Part shown: piece by piece, positions 10,808 through 19,332 of the stretch
How the letters are laid out: each line of letters opens with the position of its first letter
Position numbering within the stretch: position 1 is the stretch's first letter
From: Ochrobactrum chromiisoli
Lineage (GTDB): Bacteria; Pseudomonadota; Alphaproteobacteria; Rhizobiales; Rhizobiaceae
DNA length: 64,000 nt
Direction of reading: 5' to 3'
Assembly (NCBI RefSeq): GCF_026241335.1
Contig: NZ_JAPHAV010000002.1
Coordinates: 1 to 64,000, forward strand
Program-made: the position numbers and the translations under genes
The notes under the pieces: generated by a model
The model's input: the letters and a program-made list of their open reading frames with translations, nothing else
Told to the model about the DNA's origin: nothing
Databases searched by the model: none

Positions 10808-10889
10808 ACAGAGGCAAATTGCAGCGGATTCCGTTCTTTGATGCCTGGTTATAAGCTTTCAGTTCTGACGCGGACGGATCACGGGCGTG

Positions 10890-10938
10890 CGGATGCCGAC
10901 ATTCGATTAAGAATGCGGCATCCGAGTTTGATTTCTAT
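10890..10938 (+). terminator. terminator of the TRAP-aldolase operon
   Basis: CGGATGCCG-A-CATTC pairs with GAATG-CGGCATCCG around GATTAA, giving a 14-bp stem with one bulged A, followed by the T-rich AGTTTGATTTC. It lies 80 bases after the aldolase stop. Confidence 0.75.
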
Positions 10939-10967
10939 ATGCTCATTGGAACGTCTGCCATAGTTGG

Positions 10968-11722
10968 CACTAGGTTTCGTGGACAAAGCGTATTCATTTT
11001 AGAGCTGCGACGAAATTGACGAAGCCGAGATAAGATTCTTGGGTTTTGTCGCATCGGGTGGCGACACGCCGCCAGTTCTTGAGCTTGTTGAACAGCCGTT
11101 CGACGAGGTTGTGCCAACGGTTCTTTTCCCGGTTATGGGGTGCTGGGGTGCTTTTGGCGGCGATCATACGGAGCAAAGGCCTGAAGCTCTGAGTGCTGTG
11201 ACTATGCTCAGGCGTCAGCACGAACCCGAGAGGGCGGCCTTTTGCGTCGCGTCGGGCGTGGAGCTTTGTGCTAAAGCCACCTCGCGATCGACCAAGAGCC
11301 TCGGTTTCCTGAGTCCTTTTTTATGCCGGCTGCACAATGATGTGCTCGGACCACGGTGCTATTGATCATGTCGGCGGTGACGTCTCGCTCGACCATTTCC
11401 GCCAGCGTCTCCAGCATCGCCTCGAACATACCTGTCGAAGCCCAGCGCCAGTAGCGCAGGAACACGCTGTTCCATTTGCCATACTCGTTCGGCAGGTGAT
11501 GCCACTGTGATCCAGTTCGGGCAATCCACATCATGTCCTCGAAATACAGCCGGTTGCCCAACGCTGGACGGCATCCGCGCGCCCTTTCAGTTGGCAGGAA
11601 TTCCTCGATGATCGCCCACTCGTTGTCCCTCAGTCCAACTCGCTCGCCCAATGCCGCCTCCAAAAGATAGCCTTGAATCAACAGCTGAGCCCCATGTCAT
11701 CCTTTGTCCACGAAACCTAGTG
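10968..11722 (-). mobile_element. IS5-family (IS427 group) insertion sequence, deleted and frameshifted
   Basis: Perfect 21-bp terminal inverted repeats (10968-10988 and 11702-11722, reading CACTAGGTTTCGTGGACAA on the left) enclose two minus-strand transposase frames of the IS427 type. The CTAG-containing ends and the two-frame organisation are usual for this group. An internal deletion and a frameshift make it inactive. Its right end touches a solo IS3-type terminus (11720-11755), so it probably inserted into a second copy of the IS3 element. Confidence 0.85.
10994..11681 (-). pseudogene. IS427-type transposase, frameshifted with internal deletion
   Basis: The first frame (11681 to about 11271) carries the DUF4096 N-terminal region: LRDNEWAIIEEFLP, then WIARTGSQWHHLP and FLRYWRWASTGMFEAML, and VTADMINSTVVRAHHCA with the first catalytic Asp. 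The second frame (11221-10994) continues LTPEHSHSTQSFRPLLRMIA and jumps to HNREKNRWHNLVERLFNKLK and RVATRCDKTQESYLGFVNF. About 30 residues that normally hold the middle catalytic Asp (DKGYD region) are missing between IAAKS and PAPHN, so programmed frameshifting could not restore activity. Confidence 0.88.
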
Positions 11723-11755
11723 TAAGAAGCTCTCCACTAAACAAGAGCAAGCCCA
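11720..11755 (+). repeat. solo terminus of a second IS3-type copy
   Basis: GTGTAAGAAGCTCTCCACTAAA continues to CCA at 11755. Aligned by eye with the reverse complement of the left end of the 2010-3007 IS, it agrees at about 29 of 36 positions. It matches the end near 2010 (the transposase 3' side) better than the one near 3007, so the lost copy was in opposite orientation. Confidence 0.7.
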
Positions 11756-11851
11756 CTTTCAGCTTGTGTCTTTTCGTTGCCATACCAATGTCTTTCTACG
11801 GCTCACGCACTATTCTTCATGAAGGATCACTCTTTAAGGGGCAGATCTGTC

Positions 11852-11889
11852 CCGTGGTTCAGCATTAAGCCTACCGAACCACGGTTTTT
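11852..11889 (+). terminator. rho-independent terminator without a recognisable gene
   Basis: CCGTGGTTC (11852-11860) and GAACCACGG (11876-11884) form a 9-bp stem with a 15-base loop, followed by TTTTTCATTTTAT. The 100 bases upstream hold no convincing gene, so it may be left from a deleted unit. Confidence 0.65.
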
Positions 11890-11990
11890 CATTTTATGTC
11901 TGACTTAATTATTTTCTATCTTAATTTTATCTATATAAAATATTTATATATATTCATGGGGAATAATATTACCTTTTGACAGGGTTTATA

Positions 11991-12578
11991 TTAATCAAAT
12001 TTAGTGGCAGATTTCATTTCCTGCTGCCTTAATCTTACAAGGCGTCTCAAGCTGCGTGGAGAAACGTTAAAACGATGCGCTATTTCTGTTAAATATTCTC
12101 CATTTTGTACAAGTGCTACTATCGCCTCATCAACTTGAGACGTGGTTAGCGAAGGAGGGCGTCCAAGATGGCGCCCTTGTAATTTTGCTGCTTGCATTCC
12201 TGCCCGGGTTCGTTCGCTGATGAGCGAACGTTCGAATTCTGCAAGAGCAGCCATCATATGAAATAGAAGCCTTCCACCGGATGAGCTTGTATCAATATTT
12301 TCGCTGAGTGAGCGAAATTCAACACCTCTATGCCCAAGCGATTCCATGAATTCAATGAGTTTGGATAGAGAGCGTCCTAGCCGATCAAGGCGCCAAACGA
12401 CCAGCATGTCACCTTTTTTGAGTTTTGCTAACGCAGCGTCAAGGCCTTGTCTGTCGAAAGACTTGCCCGATACGCCATGATCTTCAAAAATGTGCGTACA
12501 ACCGGCCCTTTTCAGTGCATCCATCTGTAGATCCATCCTTTGCTCTTCAGTTGATACACGCGCATATCCTATTTTCAT
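11991..12578 (-). CDS. serine recombinase (resolvase/invertase family)
   Basis: 195 residues, full length. N-terminal catalytic domain: MKIGYARVSTEEQ with Ser9, GLDAALAKLKKGDMLVVWRL, then RLDRLGRS (63-70), and EFERSLISERTRAGMQAA at the start of the E helix. The C-terminal helix-turn-helix reads LTEIAHRFNVSPRSLRRLV. It resembles Tn3-type resolvases and Hin/Pin invertases. The flanks are AT-rich and differ from neighbouring core DNA. No transposase partner is found, so it could be a resolvase left behind by a transposon or plasmid, or a free-standing invertase. It lies next to the boundary where the C45 gene has lost its 5' end. Confidence 0.92.
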   Translation of the reverse strand: MKIGYARVSTEEQRMDLQMDALKRAGCTHIFEDHGVSGKSFDRQGLDAALAKLKKGDMLVVWRLDRLGRSLSKLIEFMESLGHRGVEFRSLSENIDTSSSGGRLLFHMMAALAEFERSLISERTRAGMQAAKLQGRHLGRPPSLTTSQVDEAIVALVQNGEYLTEIAHRFNVSPRSLRRLVRLRQQEMKSATKFD

Positions 12579-12680
12579 ATTTGGTACTTTCCGTGGTCGG
12601 CGTAATACTCCTAGTTTCCTTCCTTTTCAGGGTGTTGAGTCTTATCGCCTTCCTATTACATCAGTGTTAGCTAATTCTGT

Positions 12681-13403
12681 TTGCGCCACATTGTTGAGAA
12701 TAAGGGTCCCGATTTTGTGACGTTTGTCGAGGCTGGTGGTCTGGCGCGCAGCGGTTTCAATGAGGCTGGTATCTCGATTACTGCAAATTATCTTGAATGC
12801 GAACGCGACTATAAGAAGCTGGGTGTTCCTCTGGGTCTCGTGCGCCGCAAGGTGCTGGAGCAAGAGCATTTTGCAAAAGCAATCAAAGCTGTGGCTTCGA
12901 CGCCAAAATCCTGCTCGAACAACATCATGATTGCGACGAGTGCCGGTTTTGGTATCGATTTTGAATGTGCGCCAGACGAATCCTTCCCGATCCTTCCGGA
13001 AAATGATCTCATCGTTCACGCCAACCATTGGGTTAGTCCGATAGCGCTGACGAAGCTGCGCGATACCGGTATCCCGTTTGTGCCTGAAAGCTTCTACCGT
13101 GATTGGCGCGTTCGCCAGTCACTTGAATCACATGGTGGAAAAATTGGCCGCAAAGAGCTCAAGGAAGCGCTGTTTGACGACTTCCTGACACCTTATGCAG
13201 TCTGCCGCCCGCCGCGTCCCGGCAATCACGACAATATCACGGCCACAGTTGCCATGGTGGTGATGGAAGCAGCGCTTGGTATGATGGAAATCGCGCCATT
13301 GCCTGCCCTGAACCGCCAGTTTGCGACCTACTGTCTACAAGATTATACGCCGTTACCATCCGATGCCGCGCCGCGCGCGCAATCCCTCTTTATCGAAGGC
13401 TAA
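12681..13403 (+). pseudogene. C45-family peptidase / penicillin-acylase-like acyltransferase, 5' end missing
   Basis: The frame gives about 238 residues such as GPDFVTFVEAGGLARSGFNE, SCSNNIMIATSAGFGIDFE, HANHWVSPIALTKLRDTGIP and RPPRPGNHDNITATVAMVV, typical of the acyl-CoA:6-aminopenicillanate acyltransferase-like C45 Ntn-hydrolases. Family members are about 350 residues and carry the autocatalytic Cys in the first third; that part is absent. Homology begins abruptly near 12,681, where only TTG is available as a start, beside the serine-recombinase island. The gene is therefore broken, though its stop still lies five bases before the permease start, showing it headed this operon. Confidence 0.85.
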
Positions 13404-13407
13404 AGAA

Positions 13408-14352
13408 ATGCTGCGCTTTGCGCTCTCCAGAATAGGCATGGCCATCCCAACATTGCTGATCGTGGCAGTGGCTGTGTTTGTGATCGTTCGGTTGATACCG
13501 GGCGATCCTGCAGCCCTGATGCTGGGTGATTCTGCGGATGCTGCGACGCTGGCTGCGCTGCGCGAGCAACTGGGCCTCAATCACAGCATCTTCACCCAGT
13601 TTCTGATCTGGGGCGGTAACGTTTTGCATGGCGATCTTGGCATTTCGATTGCCAACCAGCAGCCGGTGCTGCCGCTGGTTCTGGAGCGCTTTTCGGTGAG
13701 TGCGCGTATTGTGTTGTCTGCGGTGGTGCTTTCGACGCTTGTCGCTGTTCCGCTCGGAATGATCGCAGCATGGAAGCAGAACAGCCTGACCGATCTGACG
13801 CTTGTGACCTGTGCCACTTTGCTGCTTTCGGTTCCGGCATTCTGGATGGGCTTGCTCTTGTTGCTGGCCTTTGGCCTCAAGCTCGGCTGGTTGCCGATTG
13901 TCGGCTATGTCAGTTTCGGAGAGAACCCATGGAAAGCGTTTCTCTATCTGGTTCTGCCGATTACCACACTGTTTCTGCATGAAATCGGCGTCATCCTGCG
14001 CATGGCGCGCGCCTCGACGCTTGAAGTGCTCAATCTCGATTACATTACCCATGCCCGCGCCAAGGGACTGTCGGAAGCAACCGTGATGTGGCGTCATGCT
14101 TTCCGTAATGCGTTTGGCCCGACCTGGACATTGTTGGGGCTGATCCTTGGCAATCTGCTTGGCGGAATTGCAGTTGTGGAAACGGTTTTCACGATTCCCG
14201 GACTTGGCAGGCTTCTCGTTGATGCCATCTTTGCCCGCGATTATCCCGTCATTCAGGGCTGCTTGCTGTTCACAGCCTGCGTTTATGTGCTGGTCAATCT
14301 GATCGTGGACCTTCTCTATCCGTTCTTCGACCCGAAGGTGACGGCGAAATGA
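13408..14352 (+). CDS. peptide/nickel-type ABC permease (DppB family)
   Basis: 314 residues from the ATG at 13408; the longer open frame would overlap the C45 gene. Six membrane helices; N-terminal motif VFVIVRLIPGDPAALMLG and AALREQLGLNHSIFTQF; the EAA loop is in DYITHARAKGLSEATVMWRHA and the C-terminus IQGCLLFTACVYVLVNLIVD. It forms the inner-membrane channel with the DppC-like protein, whose gene overlaps by four bases (ATGA at 14349). Part of an importer for di/oligopeptides or similar solutes. Confidence 0.93.
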   Translation: MLRFALSRIGMAIPTLLIVAVAVFVIVRLIPGDPAALMLGDSADAATLAALREQLGLNHSIFTQFLIWGGNVLHGDLGISIANQQPVLPLVLERFSVSARIVLSAVVLSTLVAVPLGMIAAWKQNSLTDLTLVTCATLLLSVPAFWMGLLLLLAFGLKLGWLPIVGYVSFGENPWKAFLYLVLPITTLFLHEIGVILRMARASTLEVLNLDYITHARAKGLSEATVMWRHAFRNAFGPTWTLLGLILGNLLGGIAVVETVFTIPGLGRLLVDAIFARDYPVIQGCLLFTACVYVLVNLIVDLLYPFFDPKVTAK

Positions 14353-15167
14353 AAAACATCTCTCTCAACGCGCTGATTGGCGGAACTCTGACCGCAACGC
14401 TTCTCACGATAGCGGTAGTTGGTTCCTTCTGGACGCCTTATAACCCGCTCGCGCTGGACTTTGCCGCGCGTCTTGCGCCGCCAAGTGCAGCCCATTGGCT
14501 GGGTACGGATGAATTTGGGCGCGACCAGCTGAGCCGTCTTATGAAAGGCGCATCAGCCAGCGTTTCGATCAGCGTGTTTACAGTCTTCCTTGCCACGCTC
14601 GGCGGTGTGCTTGTCGGGGCACTCAGTGGCTTTTTGCGCGGCTGGTTCGACCGGATATTGATGATGGTCAATGATGCACTGCTGGCATTCCCCGGCATAT
14701 TGATGGCGCTTGGTTTGCTGGCGGTCTTTGGTGCCAACAAGAACGGCATCATCTTAGCACTTGCTCTGGCCTATATGTCTTCGGTGATCCGCGTGGTCCG
14801 TGGCACGGTTTTGAGCCTGCGTGAACGGGAGTTCGTTGAGGCTTCCCGCGTCATGGGCAACTCGGAAATCTATACGATGGTGCGCCATATTCTGCCCAAC
14901 TGTTTGGCACCGGTTCTGGTCATGGCAACGTCGATGTGCGGCTGGGCAATTCTCGCAGAAAGCTCGCTCAGCTTTCTGGGGCTGGGCGTGCCGCCGCCAG
15001 CGCCGACATGGGGCAATATGCTGGCCGGAAGCCGCAATTTCATTGAGCAGGCCGTTTGGCTCGGTATTTTCCCCGGCCTTGCAATTTCGCTGTCGCTGCT
15101 TGGTATTAATCTTCTTGGTGACGCGTTGCGCGACCGCCTCGACCCACGCATGAGGAAGCGCTCATGA
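14349..15167 (+). CDS. peptide/nickel-type ABC permease (DppC family)
   Basis: 272 residues, with DppC marks: HWLGTDEFGRDQLSRLMKGA near residues 49-68, then SFLGLGVPPPAPTWGNML near 211-228, and an EAA loop EREFVEASRVMGNSEIYTMV. Six membrane helices. Both gene junctions are ATGA overlaps, so it is translated together with the other permease and the ATPase. Confidence 0.93.
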   Translation: MKNISLNALIGGTLTATLLTIAVVGSFWTPYNPLALDFAARLAPPSAAHWLGTDEFGRDQLSRLMKGASASVSISVFTVFLATLGGVLVGALSGFLRGWFDRILMMVNDALLAFPGILMALGLLAVFGANKNGIILALALAYMSSVIRVVRGTVLSLREREFVEASRVMGNSEIYTMVRHILPNCLAPVLVMATSMCGWAILAESSLSFLGLGVPPPAPTWGNMLAGSRNFIEQAVWLGIFPGLAISLSLLGINLLGDALRDRLDPRMRKRS

Positions 15168-16840
15168 CTTCCGCCCCCCTGCTTCAAATCGACGATGTCA
15201 GTCTGCGTGTTGGTGACAGTGCGCTGGAGATCGTCAAACGCGCTTCCTTCTCTATAAATGCTGGGGAAATTCTCGGTATCGTTGGTGAATCCGGCTCCGG
15301 CAAAACCATGCTTGCGCGGGCGGTCATGGGGCTGGTTCCGTCGTCGATCAAAACAAGTCATGGTGCGATCCGCTTCAAGGGGCAGAACGTGTCAACGATG
15401 TCGCCAGCTGCTTTGCGCGGCCTTCGCGGTGATGGCATTGCCATGATCTTTCAGGAGCCAATGACCTCGCTTACCCCATCGCTGACCATCGGGCGGCAGC
15501 TTGAAGAAGGGCTTGAACTGCATTTTCCGGCTGAGAAAGCGCAACATGCCGACTGGATCAGAGCCATGTTGTTGCGTGTCGGCATTGCCGATCCTGATCG
15601 GGCGATTGAGGCGTTTCCACATGAGTTCTCAGGTGGAATGCGCCAGCGCATCATGATCGCCTGTGCGATGCTGATGAAGCCTGATCTGCTGATTGCGGAT
15701 GAGCCGACCACTGCGCTTGATGCGGTTATCCAGCGCGAGGTCATGGAGTTGCTGGTCGATCTCACACGAGAACGTGGCACGACTGTTTTGCTCATCAGCC
15801 ACGATCTTCCAATGATCGCGCGCTATTCCAACCGTGTGGTTGTGATGCGCCATGGCGAAGTGGTTGAAACGGGCGATACCGCTGATGTTCTGGCAAGGCC
15901 CCAGCATGATTACACCCGTAAACTGCTCTCTACATTGCCGGTTCGTGGGCCTGCGCGCACTATTCCAAAAGCTGAACCGCTGATCAGCGTGCGCGATCTT
16001 GTGGTTGATTTTGAAGGTCGGGGCGGCTGGTTCAAGAAAGCTGGCGGAAAGCGAGCCCTGCACGGGATTACGATTGACGTTATGCCAAACGAGGTTGTTG
16101 CCGTGGTTGGCGGCTCCGGTTCGGGCAAGACCACAGCCGCACGCGTGATGGCCGGACTGATCAAGCCGAGCGAAGGGAAGTTGTTGTTCAAGGGCCAGGC
16201 TGTTGAGAGACGTTCGTCCTATTATCAGGATTATCGTTATCACACGCAGATGGTGTTTCAGGACCCGTATTCATCGCTCGACCCGCGGATGAAAGTGGGC
16301 GCGCTGGTCGGTGAGGCGCTGCGCTTCTCGAAAGAGCTTTCGTCCAGCCAGAAAGCGGACCGTGTTACCGAAACACTCAAGGATGTTGGCCTCGGTGGAG
16401 ATTATGCCAATCGTTATGCGCATGAAATGTCGGGTGGTCAGCGTCAGCGTGTGGCGATTGCGCGTGCGCTCGTGCGCCGTCCGGCTTTTGTCATTGCCGA
16501 TGAAGCTGTCTCGGCACTTGACGTAACGGTGCGTGCGCAGGTTCTCGATCTCTTCGCAAAGCTCCAGCAGAGCTATGGCTTCGGTTGCCTGTTCATTACC
16601 CATGATCTGGGTGTGGTTGAACAAATTGCCGATCGTGTGATCGTCATGAATGACGGACGCATTATCGAACAGGGAACGCGTGACGAGATTTTCGACGCGC
16701 CGCAGAACGATTATACCCGCCGTCTTTTGTCAGCCATTCCAATGCTCGAACTGACGGATGAGGGTGGCGTCAAACTCAAATGGCGCGGCGATAATGCAAT
16801 TAGGAAATCCGGAGAGGAGGGCGGTCATGTCCACCACTGA
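15164..16840 (+). CDS. fused double ATPase of a peptide ABC importer (DppD-DppF type)
   Basis: 558 residues carrying two complete ABC modules in one chain. Module 1: Walker A GESGSGKTM near residues 43-51, signature FSGGMRQRIMIACAML, Walker B LLIADEPTTALD. Module 2: GGSGSGKTTAARVM, signature MSGGQRQRVAIARALV, Walker B FVIADEAVSALD; note Ala replacing the usual Pro in DEP. The short segment before the second Walker A has the oligopeptide-type tail. The fused layout is like GsiA. It powers the two permeases upstream. Confidence 0.94.
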   Translation: MTSAPLLQIDDVSLRVGDSALEIVKRASFSINAGEILGIVGESGSGKTMLARAVMGLVPSSIKTSHGAIRFKGQNVSTMSPAALRGLRGDGIAMIFQEPMTSLTPSLTIGRQLEEGLELHFPAEKAQHADWIRAMLLRVGIADPDRAIEAFPHEFSGGMRQRIMIACAMLMKPDLLIADEPTTALDAVIQREVMELLVDLTRERGTTVLLISHDLPMIARYSNRVVVMRHGEVVETGDTADVLARPQHDYTRKLLSTLPVRGPARTIPKAEPLISVRDLVVDFEGRGGWFKKAGGKRALHGITIDVMPNEVVAVVGGSGSGKTTAARVMAGLIKPSEGKLLFKGQAVERRSSYYQDYRYHTQMVFQDPYSSLDPRMKVGALVGEALRFSKELSSSQKADRVTETLKDVGLGGDYANRYAHEMSGGQRQRVAIARALVRRPAFVIADEAVSALDVTVRAQVLDLFAKLQQSYGFGCLFITHDLGVVEQIADRVIVMNDGRIIEQGTRDEIFDAPQNDYTRRLLSAIPMLELTDEGGVKLKWRGDNAIRKSGEEGGHVHH

Positions 16841-17693
16841 GGAAAAGCCTGCCTCCAAGCGGCAGGGCCATGGCAAAAAACTCAGCTTCTACGATTTCGG
16901 AGCGACCACGTTTTTTGCTAGCCAATTCGATCAGCGTTTCAGCTACTGTCTTTATGTCCCTGAAGACTATAACGAGGACGGCACCGAGACGCACGAACTG
17001 ATCGTGATCATTCATGGAACGGGGCGGACGGCTGCACAATACCGCGATCACTTTGCAAGTTTTGCGCAAAAAAACCGCTGCATCGTACTGGCACCGCTGT
17101 TCCCTGCTGGCATCGTCGTGCAGGACGATCTTGCCAACTACAAGCGCATCGAGTTTCACGGCATTCGCTTTGATCATATTCTGCTGTCGATGATCGACGA
17201 AGTGGCCGCCAAATATCGCCTTAAAAGCAATCGCGCCATCATGTACGGTTTTTCGGGCGGCGGGCAGTTCTGCCAGCGCTTTTTCATGCTGCATCCCCAC
17301 AGGCTCAAGGCCGTCTCTATCGGAGCGCCGGGCGTCGTGACCCTGCTCAATTCTGATTATGACTGGTGGGTCGGCATTCGCGATGTCGAAGCACGTTTTG
17401 GCTGCCGCATTGATCTTGAAGCGATGAGAAGCGTGAGCGTTCAAACAGTGATTGGTCAGGAAGATACCGCGACCTGGGAAATCGCCATCCCGCGTGACAG
17501 CGCCTTCTGGATGGACGGCGCCGACCTTCAGGGTGATTGCCGGATCGACCGTATTGAAGCACTGGCCAGGTCGTTTGAAGCTCACGGTATTGCGGTTCGC
17601 AAGGACAGAGTTCCGGGTGTGGCTCACGAGCCTTTCAAAGTGCTGGAGCCGGTCGAGGCATTTTTCGCGGATGTGCTGAGGTCGCAAAGCTGA
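16827..17693 (+). CDS. alpha/beta hydrolase (dienelactone-hydrolase/PHB-depolymerase-like)
   Basis: 288 residues from the ATG at 16827, chosen because GGAGAGGAGG lies just upstream; it overlaps the ATPase end by 14 bases. Oxyanion segment IIHGTGRTAAQY (61-72), nucleophile elbow YGFSGGGQF with Ser143, and a probable catalytic His in PGVAHEPFK near the C-terminus. No signal peptide, so it acts in the cytoplasm on a solute brought in by the transporter, probably an ester or amide. Exact substrate unknown. Confidence 0.8.
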   Translation: MSTTEEKPASKRQGHGKKLSFYDFGATTFFASQFDQRFSYCLYVPEDYNEDGTETHELIVIIHGTGRTAAQYRDHFASFAQKNRCIVLAPLFPAGIVVQDDLANYKRIEFHGIRFDHILLSMIDEVAAKYRLKSNRAIMYGFSGGGQFCQRFFMLHPHRLKAVSIGAPGVVTLLNSDYDWWVGIRDVEARFGCRIDLEAMRSVSVQTVIGQEDTATWEIAIPRDSAFWMDGADLQGDCRIDRIEALARSFEAHGIAVRKDRVPGVAHEPFKVLEPVEAFFADVLRSQS

Positions 17694-17731
17694 TCAGGCC
17701 GTAAAATTAAAAACAAAAAGGGGAAACCAAA

Positions 17732-19294
17732 ATGTTCAATCCAATTTCACTGCGCTCTGCATTCGGCATTGCGCTTCTTGGCCTCAGCGCCACATCCTTC
17801 CAGGCACATGCTGCGGACGATGAGACCTTGCGCGTCGCCATTCATTCAGATGTGGCAAGCATCAATCCGGGCGTCAATCGCGATGCCAATGCCGATATGG
17901 TTGTAGCCCATATCGCCGAAGGTCTGGTGGCTTATGGTGACGATCTTGCCATCAAGCCGATGTTGGCCGAGAGCTGGACCACAAATGCCGATCATACAGT
18001 CTATGAATTCAAGCTGCGCAAAGGCGTCAAGTTCCAGAATGGCAAAGACCTGACCGCCAAGGATGTCGTCTGGAATTTCGAGCGCTATCTCAAGCCGGAT
18101 ACAGCGTTTCAATGCGTCAATCGCTATAATGGCAAGGTCGATTCCGAATTGAAGTCGGTCGAGGCTGTTGATGACAGCACGGTGCGTTTCAACTTCGCAG
18201 CACCTGCGCCAAACTTCGTTATCACAATGGCGACCATCCAGTGTACACCATGGATATTGAGCCCGGAATCCGTTGATGCTGATGGCAAGTTTGTAAAGCC
18301 GATTGGCACCGGTCCCTATGCTTTTTCCAAATGGGAGCGTGGTCGTTATCTGGACCTGACCCGTTTTGATGATTATGCGGCTTTGCCCGGCGATGTCGAC
18401 GGTCTGGTGGGGGACAAGACAGGTCATGTAAAGACCATTCAGTTCATGACTGTTCCTGATTCAAGCACCCGCACCAATGGCTTGCTTTCCGGTGAGATCG
18501 ACTTCATCGACGAAGTGGAGCCAACCGGCGTCAAGGATCTGGAAGCAAAAGGCATGAAGGTCAATGTGCAGCAGACGCCTGCATGGATGGTGCTTCAGAT
18601 TCAGTCCGCTTCCGATAAGCTGAAAGATCCACAGATGCGGCAGGCGATTGCTCATGCAATTGATCTTAATCAGCTTGCCGCCGCCATAGGCGAGGGGATG
18701 TATACACCGAACCCGTCGGTGATTGCACCAAACACCATCTATTCGGATAATCAGGCGGCTGCCTGGCCTGCATATGATCCAGCCAAAGCGCAGGAACTGC
18801 TGACCAAGGCCGGATATAAGGGAGAACCGATCAGCCTTCTGGTTGCCAACCGCCAGAATCGTGTGCAGGTTGCAACGATCATTCAGGCATTCCTTGCAGC
18901 CTCCGGCATCAATGCGCAGCTCGAAGTGCGTGACTGGGCGACCCAGCTCGACCAGTATCGTCGTGGCGCCTATGAACTTGCCGTGTTTGCTTATTCAGCT
19001 CGTCTTGATCCGCTGCTGTCTTTCCAGTCGATGATTGGTGACAAGAAGGCTGATGCTGCGCGCCAGTGGGATGATGCCAAGGCGGAAGAACTTCTCAAGC
19101 AGGTTTCAGCGAAGAGCGACGTCGAAGAACGCAAGAAGCTCTTTAACGAACTCAACACTCTGATGGGTGAGCAGGTTCCGATCCTTGGTCTGGTCAATTT
19201 GCCGTCCATCACGGCGACTGGTCCCAAGGTGAATAATTACAAAGGCTGGGCTGGCGATACAGATCGCTTCTGGATGATCAGCAAGGAACAGTAA
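17732..19294 (+). CDS. ABC importer solute-binding protein (SBP_bac_5, DppA/OppA type)
   Basis: 520 residues. The signal peptide ends near AHA28; the mature part starts ADDETLRVAIHSDVASINPG. SBP family 5 marks: LAESWTTNADHTVYEFKLR, GVKFQNGKDLTAKDVVWNFE, PIGTGPYAFSKWERG and MRQAIAHAIDLNQLA. No lipobox Cys, as usual in Gram-negatives. It follows the hydrolase with a GGGGAAA site and gives the transporter its specificity. Family 5 proteins bind peptides, nickel, glutathione, opines or other compounds, so the ligand stays open. Confidence 0.94.
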   Translation: MFNPISLRSAFGIALLGLSATSFQAHAADDETLRVAIHSDVASINPGVNRDANADMVVAHIAEGLVAYGDDLAIKPMLAESWTTNADHTVYEFKLRKGVKFQNGKDLTAKDVVWNFERYLKPDTAFQCVNRYNGKVDSELKSVEAVDDSTVRFNFAAPAPNFVITMATIQCTPWILSPESVDADGKFVKPIGTGPYAFSKWERGRYLDLTRFDDYAALPGDVDGLVGDKTGHVKTIQFMTVPDSSTRTNGLLSGEIDFIDEVEPTGVKDLEAKGMKVNVQQTPAWMVLQIQSASDKLKDPQMRQAIAHAIDLNQLAAAIGEGMYTPNPSVIAPNTIYSDNQAAAWPAYDPAKAQELLTKAGYKGEPISLLVANRQNRVQVATIIQAFLAASGINAQLEVRDWATQLDQYRRGAYELAVFAYSARLDPLLSFQSMIGDKKADAARQWDDAKAEELLKQVSAKSDVEERKKLFNELNTLMGEQVPILGLVNLPSITATGPKVNNYKGWAGDTDRFWMISKEQ

Positions 19295-19332
19295 AACGCT
19301 CCGCTTTGCGGGCTTAGCATTGGGATAAACCC

